From Rheinheimera sp. SA_1 (GTDB lineage Bacteria > Pseudomonadota > Gammaproteobacteria > Enterobacterales > Alteromonadaceae): DNA of 64,000 bases. A program made the position numbers and the translations under genes. Below, in pieces: positions 38,333-47,841 of this stretch (positions are counted from its first letter, which is position 1; each line of letters starts with the position of its first letter). The stretch lies in contig NZ_LXWK01000015.1 in assembly GCF_001669775.1 (NCBI RefSeq), forward strand, positions 186,001-250,000, written 5' to 3'. The notes under the pieces are model-generated. The model did no database searches. It was given only the letters and a program-made list of their open reading frames with translations, and had not been told where the DNA came from.

Positions 38333-39256
38333 GTGCAATTACAACCCTGGAGCTACGCCACCCGCTACGGTTTTACTTTACGCGGCCAACACTCCACCCC
38401 TTCCGGTAAACCGGTATTACATGTTTTGCACGGCAATGGTTTTTGCAGCCTGATGTATCAACCGATGCTCAGCTTGCTGACCGCACATTTTGATTTGTTT
38501 CTGTCTGACGCTCAGGGTCATGGCGACAGCGATCATGGCGACAAGTTTATTGGCTGGCATCAATGTGCTGATTTGGCTTTAGAAGCATTTATTGCGCACT
38601 TGCCGTTGTTTCAACAACACAGGATAAGCCCTACTACTTCCAATGCGACCAAGGCTGTCAAAGTTTATGCATTGGGCCACAGTTTCGGCGGCGTGTTAAC
38701 GGCGCTGATCAATAGCCGCGCTGACAGCCCATTTTCGCAAGTAGTATTGCTGGACCCGGTATTGTTTCCGCCCTATTTACTCAATAGCATGCGAATTCTG
38801 GATAAAGTTGGCCTGTATCGAAAAAACCCATACGCCAAAAAAGCATTAAACCGGCGACACCAGTGGCCGCAGCGCAGTGAGGTAGAAGCTTATCTGACTG
38901 ATCGCGGTATGTTTAAAGGCTGGGCGCCTTCGGCTTTACATGCTTATATCGACCACGCTCTGCACCATCGGCCGGACGGGATCAGTCTGAAATGTCAGCC
39001 GTCACGCGAGGCCGAAATTTTCAGTTCATTTCCGGCAAAGTTATGGACGGAACTGGCGAAGCCCTGCAGCCCGACGTTGCTGCTTTATGGCGATAAAACT
39101 TATCCTTTTGTGCCTAAAGCAGTAAAACGCTGGCAACGAATAAACCCGGCAATCACAGCAAAACTGGTGCCTGGTGGTCATTGTTTTATGCAACAACATC
39201 CGGAACAAACGGCCTGCCAACTCCTGCAGCACTGGGATTTACCGAGTCCTGAGTAA
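38333..39256 (+). CDS. Alpha/beta hydrolase
   Basis: The 307-residue cytoplasmic-looking protein (no signal peptide) has HVLHGNGFCSLMYQPM, a DAQGHGDSD turn, the nucleophile elbow ALGHSFGGVL, a DPVLFPP loop and a C-terminal GGHCFM with His: a complete alpha/beta hydrolase set. The HGNGF start and the large cap are seen in esterase/lipase-like proteins of uncertain substrate. The start is GTG at 38333 with a weak GAGAA site. It is followed by the NlpE/META lipoprotein gene after about 140 bases on the same strand. Confidence 0.85.
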   Translation: MQLQPWSYATRYGFTLRGQHSTPSGKPVLHVLHGNGFCSLMYQPMLSLLTAHFDLFLSDAQGHGDSDHGDKFIGWHQCADLALEAFIAHLPLFQQHRISPTTSNATKAVKVYALGHSFGGVLTALINSRADSPFSQVVLLDPVLFPPYLLNSMRILDKVGLYRKNPYAKKALNRRHQWPQRSEVEAYLTDRGMFKGWAPSALHAYIDHALHHRPDGISLKCQPSREAEIFSSFPAKLWTELAKPCSPTLLLYGDKTYPFVPKAVKRWQRINPAITAKLVPGGHCFMQQHPEQTACQLLQHWDLPSPE

Positions 39257-39394
39257 GTCATCACAGGTTTCAGCCAGCATTAAAATAAATCGGTGAAAGC
39301 ATGCCGGTTATGGCCCAGTTCCATTATAATGGCGCCAATTTTGTGTCTGGAAGTGGCCTTGTCATTGATGAAACGTAGTTTGAAAGACAGTTTA

Positions 39395-40498
39395 ATGCGC
39401 AAAGTTGTGCAGAGCTCTGCCCTCAGTTTAGTGTTGTTGTCCGCCTGTACTACAGTACCGGTAAAAACTGTAGTTCCAGCGCCGGTGCAGCCGGTCGCCC
39501 CCGTGGTAGTCGAACCGGATTTAGTACCGGACGAAGTGGTCAAATCCGACAATGCAGAATCTATCGCTACCGATTTTGGCCTGATTTTCATTGACCGCGA
39601 TATGACTTTCACCGGCACCCTGCCTTGTGATAAATGTCCGGGCGTGCAATATCATATCAATGTCTATCAGGACGGTAAGTTTGAAGCTCGCCGCGAGTTT
39701 ATCGATCGCAACGTGGTCGAACTGATCAAAGGCAGCTGGATGCTGGATAACCGCACTTTGCACTTTACCAGTCAGCGTCAGCCGATGCCGTCCTTCCAAT
39801 TTGCCAGTAATCAACATCTGACCTTATTAGATATCGCCGGTAAACCAATGGTTTCCGCGGATAACAAAACACTGAGTCGCCGCGACTTCAGCAGAATTGA
39901 CAGCCGCTTGCCGCTGCTTGGTATGTACGAGCTCAAAGACAACGAAGCCAGTTTCACCGACTGCCTGACCGGCGAGAGTCACTTGATTGCCATGACCCAA
40001 CACCATATGCCGATGATGCGTAGCTATCAGACGAACCCTGGCATTAATGGCAAATCGGTGGTTGCTACCTTAACTGCACGTAAAAGCCCGGATAATAACG
40101 ATGCGTTGTTTGTCGATAAATTTGACCAGTTCTGGCCAGGCGCCACTTGCCCAAGTCAGGCACAACCGGCCAAAATTCAGGGTGTCGTCTGGCGTTTAAG
40201 TACAGTGTCGCAAATTGGTGTGCCGCAAAAACTAAACATCCGGATGATGTTCGACCAAAACAAACTGTTTGGCTTTTCTGGCTGTAACAACTTTAATGCC
40301 GGTTATCAGCAAAAAGACAACCAACTGAATGTTGCGCCAGTGGTCAGTACCCGCAAGTTTTGCAGCGATGCCAACTTCTATGAACAGCAATTCACCAAAC
40401 AGCTACAACTGGCCGATCGGATTGAAATTAACCAGAACAAACTGCAGTTATTTAAAGCCAATAAAGTCATTATTGAAATGACGCAGGCCTTGAATTAA
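39395..40498 (+). CDS. Lipoprotein with NlpE-like and META domains
   Basis: The product has about 367 residues. A lipobox LVLLSAC with Cys18 follows MRKVVQSSALS, so it is a lipoprotein. A Pro/Val-rich linker leads to an NlpE-type N-domain with FTGTLPCDKCPGVQYHI (Cys-x2-Cys) and a beta-rich stretch. The C-terminal META domain has VVWRLSTVSQIG and GFSGCNNFNAGYQ. NlpE senses surface attachment and copper stress via Cpx in E. coli; META domains occur in HslJ-like envelope proteins. This joint arrangement occurs in some proteobacteria; its role here is unknown. The start at 39395 is chosen for the signal peptide; 39368 is also possible. Confidence 0.82.
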   Translation: MRKVVQSSALSLVLLSACTTVPVKTVVPAPVQPVAPVVVEPDLVPDEVVKSDNAESIATDFGLIFIDRDMTFTGTLPCDKCPGVQYHINVYQDGKFEARREFIDRNVVELIKGSWMLDNRTLHFTSQRQPMPSFQFASNQHLTLLDIAGKPMVSADNKTLSRRDFSRIDSRLPLLGMYELKDNEASFTDCLTGESHLIAMTQHHMPMMRSYQTNPGINGKSVVATLTARKSPDNNDALFVDKFDQFWPGATCPSQAQPAKIQGVVWRLSTVSQIGVPQKLNIRMMFDQNKLFGFSGCNNFNAGYQQKDNQLNVAPVVSTRKFCSDANFYEQQFTKQLQLADRIEINQNKLQLFKANKVIIEMTQALN

Positions 40499-40516
40499 CA
40501 AAAGGCTACATCCAAT

Positions 40517-40547
40517 AAAAAAACGGAGCGATAAGCTCCGTTTTTTA
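40517..40547 (+). terminator. Rho-independent terminator of the NlpE/META gene
   Basis: ACGGAGC (40523-40529) pairs with GCTCCGT (40535-40541) and is followed by a T-run; an A-run lies on the left. Confidence 0.9.
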
Positions 40548-40552
40548 TTTGC

Positions 40553-40625
40553 TAACTTTGGGGTCATAACTTTGGGGTCAGAGTCAATTGTTAATAGAAA
40601 TCTGTTAACAATTGACTCTGACCCC
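40553..40625. repeat. REP/RAYT-type palindrome with tandem 14-bp repeat
   Basis: A 21-bp arm at 40574-40594 (starting GGGGTCAGAGTC) is perfectly inverted at 40605-40625 around a 10-base loop. Just before it TAACTTTGGGGTCA occurs twice in tandem (40553-40566, 40567-40580), the second overlapping the arm. GGGGTCAGAG ends are, from memory, common in repeats linked to REP-associated tyrosine transposases; no transposase is here. It ends 11 bases from the glnS stop. Confidence 0.75.
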
Positions 40626-40636
40626 GGAATTAACAA

Positions 40637-42298
40637 TCAATCTTCGAAGAAGGTATCGCGTAGTGCAACAGTGCGGTTAAACACCAGTTTGTCGGCAGTG
40701 AAATCCTGATTGTCGGCGCAATAATAACCTTCACGCTCAAACTGATAGGCTTGCTCAGGCTTGGCTTGTGCCAGGCTTGGCTCGACAAAACCATGTTTGA
40801 TGCTGAGTGAATTTGGGTTGATCACGGTAATAAAATCATCTTCCGCTGCCGGGTTTGGCACCGTGAACAATTTATCGTAGACCCGGAATTCCGCAGCTTT
40901 GGCTTGGGTTGCTTCGACCCAGTGAATAACACCCCGCACTTTACGGCCATCGGCCGGATTGACGCCGAGAGTTTCCGGATCGTAACTACAAATCAGCTCC
41001 ACAATATTGCCGGCGTCATCTTTAATCACTTCATCGGCACGCACCACATAAGCACCACGTAACCGCACTTCACCGCCAGTCACCATCCGCTTGTACTTTT
41101 TGTTGGCTTCTTCCCGGAAGTCAGCACGGTCGATATAAATGACTCTGCCGAATGGCACCTTACGGCTACCCATGCTTTCTTCTTTTGGATGATTGTGCAC
41201 ATCCAGCCATTCCACCGCATCGGCGGTATAGTTGCTGATAGTGATTTTTAGCGGGTCAATCACCGCCATAGCACGTGGCGCATGGGCGTCTAAATCTTCG
41301 CGAATGCACGAATCTAAAGCGCTGGCTTCAATCACGTTGTCTTGTTTGGTAATACCAATCCGCTTCGCGAATTCGCGTAGCGATGCCGGGGTATAACCAC
41401 GACGGCGTAAACCGGCAATGGTTGGCATCCGTGGGTCGTCCCAACCTGAAACATGGCCACCTTCAACCAGCGTATGCAGTTTGCGTTTACTCATCACCTG
41501 GTATTCCAGGTTTAAGCGTGAGAACTCAATTTGCTGTGGGTGACATGCGATGGTGATGTTATCCAAAATCCAGTCATATAACCGGCGGTTATCCTGGAAT
41601 TCCAGGGTACACAAAGAATGGGTAATCCCTTCCAGCGCATCAGAAATACAATGCGTGAAATCGTACATCGGGTAGATGCACCATTTATCGCCAGTCTGAT
41701 GGTGATGCGCGAATTTCACCCGGTAAATCACCGGATCACGCATACAAATAAAAGCCGACGTCATGTCGATTTTGGCGCGCAGTGAACATTCACCTTCTTT
41801 AAAACCACCGGCACGCATTTTTTCAAACAGCGCCAGGTTTTCAGCTGGTGTGGTATCACGGTATGGACTGTTTTTGCCTGGCTCGGTTAAGTTACCGCGG
41901 TATTGACGCATTTCTTCGGCATTTAAGAAACAAACGTAGGCCAGACCTTTATTAATCAGTTCAACGGCATAACCGTATAAAGCGTCAAAATAATCTGATG
42001 AATAACGAACAGCGCCGTCCCATTCAAAACCCAACCAGTTGACATCTTTCTGGATAGAATTTACAAAATCGATATTTTCTTTTTCTGGATTGGTGTCATC
42101 AAAACGCAGGTTACATTTGCCTTGATAATCAACGGCGATACCGAAGTTCAGACAAATTGATTTGGCGTGACCGATATGCAGGTAGCCGTTCGGCTCTGGC
42201 GGAAAACGGGTTTGCACGGCACTGTGTTTACCGGAAGCTAAATCGGCATCAATGATCTGCCGGATAAAATTGGTTGGGCGTGTTTCGATGTCCGCCAT
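40637..42298 (-). CDS. glnS: Glutaminyl-tRNA synthetase
   Basis: The 553-residue class I synthetase charges tRNA-Gln. [15 protein letters not shown] holds the HIGH signature (41-44), and VMSKRKL is the KMSKS variant typical of GlnRS/GluRS. The two C-terminal beta-barrels that read the anticodon end in FNRTVALRD. Length equals E. coli GlnS (554). A TATAAT -10 box (42345-42350 on the minus strand) lies about 50 bases before the ATG. The gap 42299-42514 has no other supported gene. Confidence 0.97.
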   Translation of the reverse strand: MADIETRPTNFIRQIIDADLASGKHSAVQTRFPPEPNGYLHIGHAKSICLNFGIAVDYQGKCNLRFDDTNPEKENIDFVNSIQKDVNWLGFEWDGAVRYSSDYFDALYGYAVELINKGLAYVCFLNAEEMRQYRGNLTEPGKNSPYRDTTPAENLALFEKMRAGGFKEGECSLRAKIDMTSAFICMRDPVIYRVKFAHHHQTGDKWCIYPMYDFTHCISDALEGITHSLCTLEFQDNRRLYDWILDNITIACHPQQIEFSRLNLEYQVMSKRKLHTLVEGGHVSGWDDPRMPTIAGLRRRGYTPASLREFAKRIGITKQDNVIEASALDSCIREDLDAHAPRAMAVIDPLKITISNYTADAVEWLDVHNHPKEESMGSRKVPFGRVIYIDRADFREEANKKYKRMVTGGEVRLRGAYVVRADEVIKDDAGNIVELICSYDPETLGVNPADGRKVRGVIHWVEATQAKAAEFRVYDKLFTVPNPAAEDDFITVINPNSLSIKHGFVEPSLAQAKPEQAYQFEREGYYCADNQDFTADKLVFNRTVALRDTFFED

Positions 42299-42514
42299 AA
42301 AATTTAGATCCTTGTAGAATGAGACTTTTCGTCAATTGGCCGCATTATAACAGCAACACCAGCGCTGACCAGTAGCGAATAAGGCTTTGTGTCGTCATTA
42401 AATAAGCCATTTTTATTGATCACTTCAACATTGTCGGTAACTGCTATTTTGACAGCCACAACCATGGATAACATAGCGCTATTGTCATCGTCTGAAGGAC
42501 TCACTTTGCAGACA

Positions 42515-42541
42515 TAAAAAAGACCAGACGAATCTGGTCTT
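42515..42541 (-). terminator. Rho-independent terminator of the GlyGly-CTERM gene
   Basis: On the minus strand AAGACCAGA and TCTGGTCTT (42520-42541) form a 9-bp stem followed by TTTTTA; it is placed downstream of the gene ending at 42634. Confidence 0.85.
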
Positions 42542-42633
42542 GTTGGCTTTAGCGACAAACTGCATTCAGGTTTTACTCTGTGTTAAAAGCTAGCGTCCAA
42601 GCATAAACAAAGTAAAACCTCTTTCACTTACGG

Positions 42634-45600
42634 TCAGTTTTTCCCGTGAACGTTATACCTTTGTCGCCATGCCACGATGAAAAATAATCCAAGGAAACCA
42701 AGTGGGAATGCCCCACCCTTACTTGCAGCTGGCGTTTCTTTAATCGGTTCAACTACCGGGCCGGTGATGCGGACCTCTGCAACGCCACTGGCAGTTCCAA
42801 GATAAGGATCGCGGATTTGATATTGGATAGTGGCGACGCCATTAAAGCCTTTTGCGGGTACAAAGCTTAATTTTTGATCGGTGGTAATACTGACAGTACC
42901 GGTATTGACGGCCGCTGAAAATAATTCAAGTTTGTCTTGATCCGCGTCCGTGTCATTTGCTAACACGTCGATCACAATCGCGCTTAAGTGGTCGGTGGCC
43001 GCTTGATCCGCAACTGCAACCGGCAACTGATTTGGTTTTGCAGTGACCATCACTGTTGCTTTGGTTGTGACTTTTGCACCATCTGTGTCGCTGATGGTAT
43101 AGGTTATTTCCGCAGGGCCGTTAAAGCCACGCGTCGGGGTGAAGCGCAGTTTTTGGTCAGCATCCATAACCACCGTTCCGACGACAGTTGATGCGGAATC
43201 CAACCGGATAATATCCCCACCTGCATCCGAATCATTTTTCAGGACATCAATAGTGATCGCAGTGCGATCGTCTGTTGCGAAAGCATCAGGTAGCGCTGTT
43301 GGCGAAGGATTGTCAACAGTCGTCTGGTAAATCCCCAGCCCTTCTTTGGCATCAAACGCCAGGAAATAAAGTTTGTCACCAATCATGCTATAGACCGGAT
43401 AGGTCAATAAATCTTTGATCTGACTTTGAATTTTAAATTGCTGATTTTGTTTTTTATACACCGTTAACTGTGGATTAAATGCAATCAGCTGATCACCATA
43501 GATTGCAGCAGAACGATAAAGTGGCGTGTGCACTTCTGGCAGGGTAACGCCTGATGTTGAGACTGCTGTAGTACCATTTAAAAAAACATCGTCAAACAAC
43601 AAGATATTTTTTTTGAGAGTCGGCGATTGCAGAGGACCTTCTTCCACGCGTCGATTTATAACAAAAGGCTCTGATAAAAAAGTGTCGGTCTGCAAATCAA
43701 TTTTTTGAGCCTGCAATTCATCGATGTGTTTTCTGTTCATGGAACCCCCAGTGAACTTGAGCAACCAAGTCTCATCACCCTGTTGCATAAAGCCAACAGG
43801 TATAACTTCTAGTGTCTCACCTTCAAATTCGCGGGAGGTTATCTTTAAGGTGGTTAAGGCAGCGGACTTTTCGCCAGTTTCTAAATCAAATAGACGCGGC
43901 ACGTCAACCCAATTAGGGACAGTAGCATCTCTTAAGGCCAGTTTAGTACCGACGAATCCAATCATGTCTTGGTTTACAATATCAGTAATGTGGGCGAGTT
44001 TTCCGGTATTTAAATCTAACTTTTCAAGTCGGAAATCATAAGACATGTCATGAAAACGGCTCAAACTATACATATTATCTTCGTAACGGTGGGAAAGGTA
44101 AAAGCTAGACTTATCTTTATCCCGTTCGAAAAGTTGTTTTTCTTTATCAAATCTAAACAAAAATGGATACTGAGTAGTTATCCGTGAAAACATATTCAAC
44201 CACAAATTCGATTTTGTCTGAATAAAATTATCAAGATTACCGCCAAATGGTGGTCGCTTTCCAAAAAGTCCATCGTTGAATTCAACTTTTTGTACTAAAT
44301 CAACGCGAGAGTTATCTGGTTGTAAGCGTTTTATCACGGACGATGATATATTGCTGTCATAAGTATCTGTCCACAAACCACTTTCCCTCCAAAATAACTG
44401 GCGCTGCCAACTGGTTAAGTAGACAGTGTAATAATCACTCTCCAGCAACTTTGCCTCAAGTTTTGGTACTGACAAACAGTTAAATTGTGTCGTCGTTTGT
44501 GCGACCAGCGCTGGGCGGGCGCAGGTGTCGCGATACTCACGGGTTTGCGAACTGCTAGCAAAGTTCCAAAGCCAACGTTCGCCTGCTTTACTCACTGTCG
44601 GAGGTTCTTCACCATAGCTGAATGATTCAAACTCCGAACCTTTCCACAACATCTCCAAACTGCCATTTGCCAGTAACTTTTGGATGACAGGTGCCCGAAT
44701 TGTTTTACCAGCTTGCTCGGCGGTCTTGGCGTAATAGCCGATTTGATGGCTATCATCAGTCGTCGTCATCGCCACCATCGGTGCTCCAATGCCCGCATTG
44801 ATGGTTAGGCGCTGAGTCTGTTGGTTGGAGAAGTTATATAGATGAAGCTCGAATTCAACTTTCACAGCATTAGCCTGCGTTTTGTCGAATAACAGCACTG
44901 AAGTTTGATTGACACTTTGGATGCTAAAGTCAGCTAGTGCTTGCGGCAATTGCCCCAGCAGCACTTGTTGATTGTCGTCTGCCACCCGATAAAATTTGTC
45001 ACTTGCTTGCACAATCAGGTGATTATCGCGAACCCAAATAGTTGGGTTCGCTTGCGTCTTGTCTAGTTTAAATGCGTATAACGGTTCGGCATTATCCTTT
45101 ACACAATCAATCTGCAGATCGTTTTCTAGAACACTTCCGATACAACTCACTTGTCCAGAGGGATCTTTCACCAGAACAATAAATGAGGCGGGCGCCAACG
45201 GTTTAGCCAATGCAGTATTAAAGGTTTTGGCTTTTAAGTTAAATTGATAGCCATTAATCAGCAAATCATCGCCAGCTATCGATAAAGGAGGCAGCTCTTT
45301 GAGCATTTCGTAATAGGAGTAACCTTCTTTAAAATATATATTTGGCAGTTCAGTCAATAAGCTGAATTCATTGGTGGTGGCGTCCAGTTTCAGTACGACT
45401 AACTGCTCACCTTGCCGCTCAAAAAAGTTATTACTACCAAAAGGCCAACGAAAATCCATCATGGCAGGAACATAGACGTTTCCCTGATATGAAACAGCTT
45501 TATCAAGAAAAATATCTTTAATAACAGCGGGCTTGGCGATGACATGAACCGGGCTCACCTTGGTTACCGTGCTTGCAAACGTGGTCATTGCCAAAAAAAG

Positions 45601-45639
45601 CAATATCATTGGCACCAATTGGTTCCATATTTTTTTCAT
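42634..45639 (-). CDS. Large secreted protein with two cadherin-like repeats and GlyGly-CTERM sorting tail
   Basis: The 1001-residue protein has a signal peptide (about 1-22, FLAMTTFA-S). A long middle of about 730 residues with alternating hydrophobic pattern looks beta-rich (possibly a propeller) and matches nothing I know. Then come two tandem Ig/cadherin-type repeats of about 95 residues (about 770-865 and 870-965), each with the DVLKNDSD/DVLANDTD and ITYTISD/IQYQIRD motifs that bind calcium in this class. The tail from about 974 (KGGAFPLGFLGLFFIVAWRQR) is Gly-Gly, hydrophobic helix, basic end: the GlyGly-CTERM signal processed by rhombosortase in Shewanella/Vibrio relatives. It is likely displayed or released at the surface. 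Monocistronic; function unknown. Confidence 0.85.
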   Translation of the reverse strand: MKKIWNQLVPMILLFLAMTTFASTVTKVSPVHVIAKPAVIKDIFLDKAVSYQGNVYVPAMMDFRWPFGSNNFFERQGEQLVVLKLDATTNEFSLLTELPNIYFKEGYSYYEMLKELPPLSIAGDDLLINGYQFNLKAKTFNTALAKPLAPASFIVLVKDPSGQVSCIGSVLENDLQIDCVKDNAEPLYAFKLDKTQANPTIWVRDNHLIVQASDKFYRVADDNQQVLLGQLPQALADFSIQSVNQTSVLLFDKTQANAVKVEFELHLYNFSNQQTQRLTINAGIGAPMVAMTTTDDSHQIGYYAKTAEQAGKTIRAPVIQKLLANGSLEMLWKGSEFESFSYGEEPPTVSKAGERWLWNFASSSQTREYRDTCARPALVAQTTTQFNCLSVPKLEAKLLESDYYTVYLTSWQRQLFWRESGLWTDTYDSNISSSVIKRLQPDNSRVDLVQKVEFNDGLFGKRPPFGGNLDNFIQTKSNLWLNMFSRITTQYPFLFRFDKEKQLFERDKDKSSFYLSHRYEDNMYSLSRFHDMSYDFRLEKLDLNTGKLAHITDIVNQDMIGFVGTKLALRDATVPNWVDVPRLFDLETGEKSAALTTLKITSREFEGETLEVIPVGFMQQGDETWLLKFTGGSMNRKHIDELQAQKIDLQTDTFLSEPFVINRRVEEGPLQSPTLKKNILLFDDVFLNGTTAVSTSGVTLPEVHTPLYRSAAIYGDQLIAFNPQLTVYKKQNQQFKIQSQIKDLLTYPVYSMIGDKLYFLAFDAKEGLGIYQTTVDNPSPTALPDAFATDDRTAITIDVLKNDSDAGGDIIRLDSASTVVGTVVMDADQKLRFTPTRGFNGPAEITYTISDTDGAKVTTKATVMVTAKPNQLPVAVADQAATDHLSAIVIDVLANDTDADQDKLELFSAAVNTGTVSITTDQKLSFVPAKGFNGVATIQYQIRDPYLGTASGVAEVRITGPVVEPIKETPAASKGGAFPLGFLGLFFIVAWRQRYNVHGKN

Positions 45640-46067
45640 AAAAATTCCATTTCTAAACTACGTTAATAAATAATGATATCACGTGCCCATTTTGCAGCCA
45701 ACACTTGGCAATTAAACTGTGCCTGAGTTAAATTCTCACAGAGCTGCGGTTCAATCGCTCTATAATGGCGACATCGAACTTGATTATGCCGATGATTACA
45801 AGGTGGCTTAGGCTGAAATAGTTGAATGGACTGACTTTATGGATTAACACAAACAGACACAAAGGAAGTAATCATATTGCAAATAAAGTTAACTGGAATT
45901 TCGTGCATTATCGCTCACTAACAATTAAACGTCAGAATTAGCCATGAACATCGCTATCTTCACTCCCTCCCCTTTATCAAAGAAAATTTAAAAATCCCCC
46001 CTATATGGCAACCAACCAAATAGGGGGATGAGTCGTCATTCTTTTTAGAAAAAACTAAAATAGAAAC
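45640..46067. other. Intergenic region between two minus-strand secreted-protein genes
   Basis: There are 428 bases with no supported gene. The right end (45990-46029) holds the terminator of the S10 peptidase gene, and the left end must hold the promoter of the GlyGly-CTERM gene. The middle is of ordinary composition; I see no repeat or RNA gene. Confidence 0.5.
45990..46029 (-). terminator. Terminator of the S10 carboxypeptidase gene
   Basis: CCCCCTA (about 45997-46003) and TAGGGGG (46021-46027) form a stem. On the minus strand it is followed by ATTTTTAAATTTT. Confidence 0.75.
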
Positions 46068-47600
46068 CTAATATTTCGCTGGCTGATCTTCTGCCGGCAA
46101 ACTGGCCTTAATAAACTGCCGCAAATCATCATTCGACTGTTTTAAATCTTCATAGCGCAGGTACATCATATGGCCGCTGCGATAACCTTTAAAACTCAGG
46201 CGGTCTTTCATTTTGCCGCTTGGATCAAGCTGCCACATGCTGTATTTGGCGTCAAAATAGTTGGTGGCGCCGTCGTAATAACCAGACTGGATCATAACTT
46301 TCAGGTACGGGTTTTCTGCCATGGCTAGGCGTAAATTTTCGCCGGTGTTATCGTCGCTGTTGTCCCATGGTCGCACCGGGCCGAACATGTTGTATTTCAC
46401 ATCGGTTTTGTAATTCAGTTCTGTGCGCAAATAGTGATTAATCGCCGGGGTGAATGAGTGCAACCAGGACGTCAGTTCAGCATTAAAATCCGGGCTGTCG
46501 CCTGCGTCGCGCCGATCGATACCGATATAACGTGAATCCAGGCGGCCGACAGTCTGACTACGTTCGCGCAACAATTCTTTCCAGAAAAAGTCGTTTGGAA
46601 TATCCATATTGTTCTGTAATACAGCTTTAACCGATAAACCAGAATATTGCGCGACCTGCTGCGCGATGCGGTCTTTTTCCTCGGCGCTGATAAAAGCACC
46701 TTTAGCCAAAGCTGGCAGATATTCATTAATGGTGAACTGTTCTACTTTTGGCAGTAGATCATACAGATCAAGTTGCTGCAGCTCTGCTGGCAAGGCTTTG
46801 TGATACCAGGCTGTCGCGGCAAAATACGGCAGACGGTTGGCGACATCCACCGGGCCTTCGCGCTTAATACCAATTTCAGTCGGAGACACCAGCACCACAC
46901 CGTTTAAATACATCCACTGCATATTCTGCAGCGCCAAAGCGAGGCCAGAGACGCGCGTAGTACCGTAACTTTCACCAATCAGAAACTTTGGCGACTGCCA
47001 ACGCTCATTACGGGTGACAAAGGTATTGATCCATTCAGCCAGATACTTCACGTCAGCATTGACACCAAAAAACATCTTGGCTTGTTCATCGCGGCTCATC
47101 ATCTTGCCGTCTTTGTCTGCTAATACCCGCGAATAGGCGGTATTCACCGGGTTTACAAACACAATGTCGGCGGTGTCCAGCACTGAATATGGGTTTTGTT
47201 TGGTGCCATAAGGCTGCAACGGATAACCTTCGCTATCAACTTTCAGTGCTTTTGGACCGGTATATGCGATTTGCATCCACACTGAAGCGGAGCCTGGGCC
47301 ACCATTGAAAGAAATCAACAACGGTCTTTTGCTTTTATCTTTGATATCAGTACGTTGGTAGTAAGTATAAAACACTGCAGCGACCGGTTTGCCATCATCG
47401 TTCCAGACGGGTTGGGTGCCGGTGGTCGCGCTGTAGGAAAATGACACATCATTAACCGTCGTTTTATGCTGAGTAACGACGACGGCATCGGCTTCTATCT
47501 GACGTTCGGTGGCAACTGCTGCCGGTACGGACAATAAAACTCCGGTACAGCACAACGTGGTGACCAGAACCGCCCGCTGAAAAATGGCTGTTGTTTTCAT
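46068..47600 (-). CDS. Secreted S10 family serine carboxypeptidase
   Basis: The 510-residue protein has a signal peptide (about 1-30, ending AAVA-T) and the S10 fold: FNGGPGSASVW (oxyanion, about 98-108), Ser211 in LIGESYGTTR, Asp443 in SGYYDGATNYFD, and His477 in YRSGHMMYL. All triad residues are present. S10 enzymes remove C-terminal residues from peptides and are common in bacteria that use external protein. It would complement the DPP IV of this window, which trims from the other end. Divergent from the histidine kinase gene. Confidence 0.93.
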   Translation of the reverse strand: MKTTAIFQRAVLVTTLCCTGVLLSVPAAVATERQIEADAVVVTQHKTTVNDVSFSYSATTGTQPVWNDDGKPVAAVFYTYYQRTDIKDKSKRPLLISFNGGPGSASVWMQIAYTGPKALKVDSEGYPLQPYGTKQNPYSVLDTADIVFVNPVNTAYSRVLADKDGKMMSRDEQAKMFFGVNADVKYLAEWINTFVTRNERWQSPKFLIGESYGTTRVSGLALALQNMQWMYLNGVVLVSPTEIGIKREGPVDVANRLPYFAATAWYHKALPAELQQLDLYDLLPKVEQFTINEYLPALAKGAFISAEEKDRIAQQVAQYSGLSVKAVLQNNMDIPNDFFWKELLRERSQTVGRLDSRYIGIDRRDAGDSPDFNAELTSWLHSFTPAINHYLRTELNYKTDVKYNMFGPVRPWDNSDDNTGENLRLAMAENPYLKVMIQSGYYDGATNYFDAKYSMWQLDPSGKMKDRLSFKGYRSGHMMYLRYEDLKQSNDDLRQFIKASLPAEDQPAKY

Positions 47601-47841
47601 AAATTCCCATGGTAGTTAAGATTTTTATTTTGGTTGAGTCGACACACCGCATGCAGCATATCCAACATTGTTAACCCGGTTTTTGTAACTTAATTTGCCG
47701 GCTGAGACAAAGACATTGCGATTAAAAGCATCAAAACAGGTTGATTTGCCCGCGCAGGCGAACAAATATCGCAACCGACCGCTTTGACGTTATTTTCGGC
47801 CATACTTTAATCACCCGAACCACGTCCTTTGGAACGGATCT

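Noticed and set aside
42304-42558. 84-codon minus-strand frame upstream of glnS
   Set aside because: It contains the terminator hairpin of the neighbouring gene near its start, has no ribosome site or family resemblance, and overlaps the glnS promoter.
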